A DNA stretch of 6,022 nt, taken from assembly GCA_003551985.1 (NCBI GenBank), contig PUOB01000206.1:1-6022 (forward strand), in the 5' to 3' direction. Source of the stretch: Desulfobacteraceae bacterium. Its GTDB lineage: Bacteria > Desulfobacterota > Desulfobacteria > Desulfobacterales > Desulfosalsimonadaceae. The notes below the pieces were generated by a model, which ran no database searches, was not told where the DNA came from, and saw nothing but the letters and a program-made list of their open reading frames with translations. Below, piece by piece: positions 5,751 to 6,022 of this stretch; the stretch's first letter is position 1; the number at the start of each line of letters is the position of its first letter. Both the position numbers and the translations under genes were made by a program.

Positions 5751-6022
5751 ATGGAAAATATCATCAAAAAATGCCTGCCCACCTACGACATCGTCCGGAA
5801 AATCGGAGCCGGCGTCTATGGCACGGTTTACCTGGTGAAAGACAACCTCAAAATGCGGGCGGTCAAAATTGTGCCGCTCATGGTGGAACGCTCCGTCTCC
5901 AACCGGGACAAAAACGACCTGGACTCAAAAATTTCTCATGATTTCCATGCCATACAAGAATATTACCACCGCATTAAGGGTGAATACGTTGTTGAAATAT
6001 ATGATTTCCACCTGGTTGACAA
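5751..6022 (+). CDS. Serine/threonine protein kinase, N-terminal 90 residues; runs off the right edge
   Basis: The frame from ATG 5751 is open to the window end. The start of an Hanks-type kinase lobe is clear: YDIVRKIGAGVYGTVYLVKD holds the glycine-rich loop G19-x-G21-x-x-G24-x-V26, and RAVKIV holds the ATP-binding lysine K39 (VAIK motif). A longer than usual insertion of about 25 residues rich in charged residues follows, then a helix containing E70 (candidate alpha-C glutamate) and the EYVVEIYDFHLV strand that matches the 'HPNIV.IYDF' region. The catalytic loop and any C-terminal domain lie outside the window. No convincing Shine-Dalgarno precedes 5751. An in-frame TTG at 5730 is an alternative. 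It is paired with the PP2C phosphatase upstream, but the structured 296-base spacer suggests separate control or differential expression. Confidence 0.85.
   Translation, partial: MENIIKKCLPTYDIVRKIGAGVYGTVYLVKDNLKMRAVKIVPLMVERSVSNRDKNDLDSKISHDFHAIQEYYHRIKGEYVVEIYDFHLVD

Overview
The window looks like a stretch of a moderately GC-rich Gram-negative chromosome. A Desulfobacterota-like (deltaproteobacterial) bacterium is the best guess. This rests on family resemblance only: an EndoQ-UvrD fusion, an N-terminal domain typical of deltaproteobacterial HEAT-repeat proteins, a MipA/OmpV outer-membrane protein and a eukaryote-like kinase/phosphatase pair. I could run no search, so the taxonomic call is inference.

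Layout. (1) A minus-strand gene runs off the left edge (1-775). It is open to the edge and its closest resemblance is the N-terminal domain of HEAT-repeat-type proteins. (2) A divergent intergenic region (776-1041) follows. (3) A complete MipA/OmpV outer-membrane protein is on the plus strand (1042-1908). (4) A short gap carries a plausible sigma70 promoter. (5) Next is a large plus-strand DNA-repair gene (2014-4314). It joins an Endonuclease Q-type PHP/zinc domain to a UvrD/Rep superfamily 1 helicase. The helicase half is broken. The reading frame stops two codons after the NYRS motif, and the sequence that follows, in another frame, is already the start of helicase motif V. The stretch normally between them is missing. 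The detached C-terminus (about 4293-4592) keeps motif VI and ends in a sliding-clamp-binding-like QLTLF motif. (6) A complete PP2C-family Ser/Thr phosphatase (4708-5454) follows. (7) A 296-base spacer holds a perfect 12-bp tandem duplication and a roughly 118-bp nested inverted-repeat element. (8) The N-terminal 90 residues of a Ser/Thr protein kinase run off the right edge (5751-6022).

Function. The repair gene would couple recognition and nicking of a damaged (deaminated) base by EndoQ to strand unwinding by the fused helicase, perhaps tethered to the replication clamp. In this genome the helicase half appears inactivated by an internal deletion, while the EndoQ half is intact. The PP2C phosphatase and kinase form a reversible Ser/Thr phosphorylation module whose target lies outside the window. 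No mobile-element gene, CRISPR array, tRNA or rRNA was recognised.
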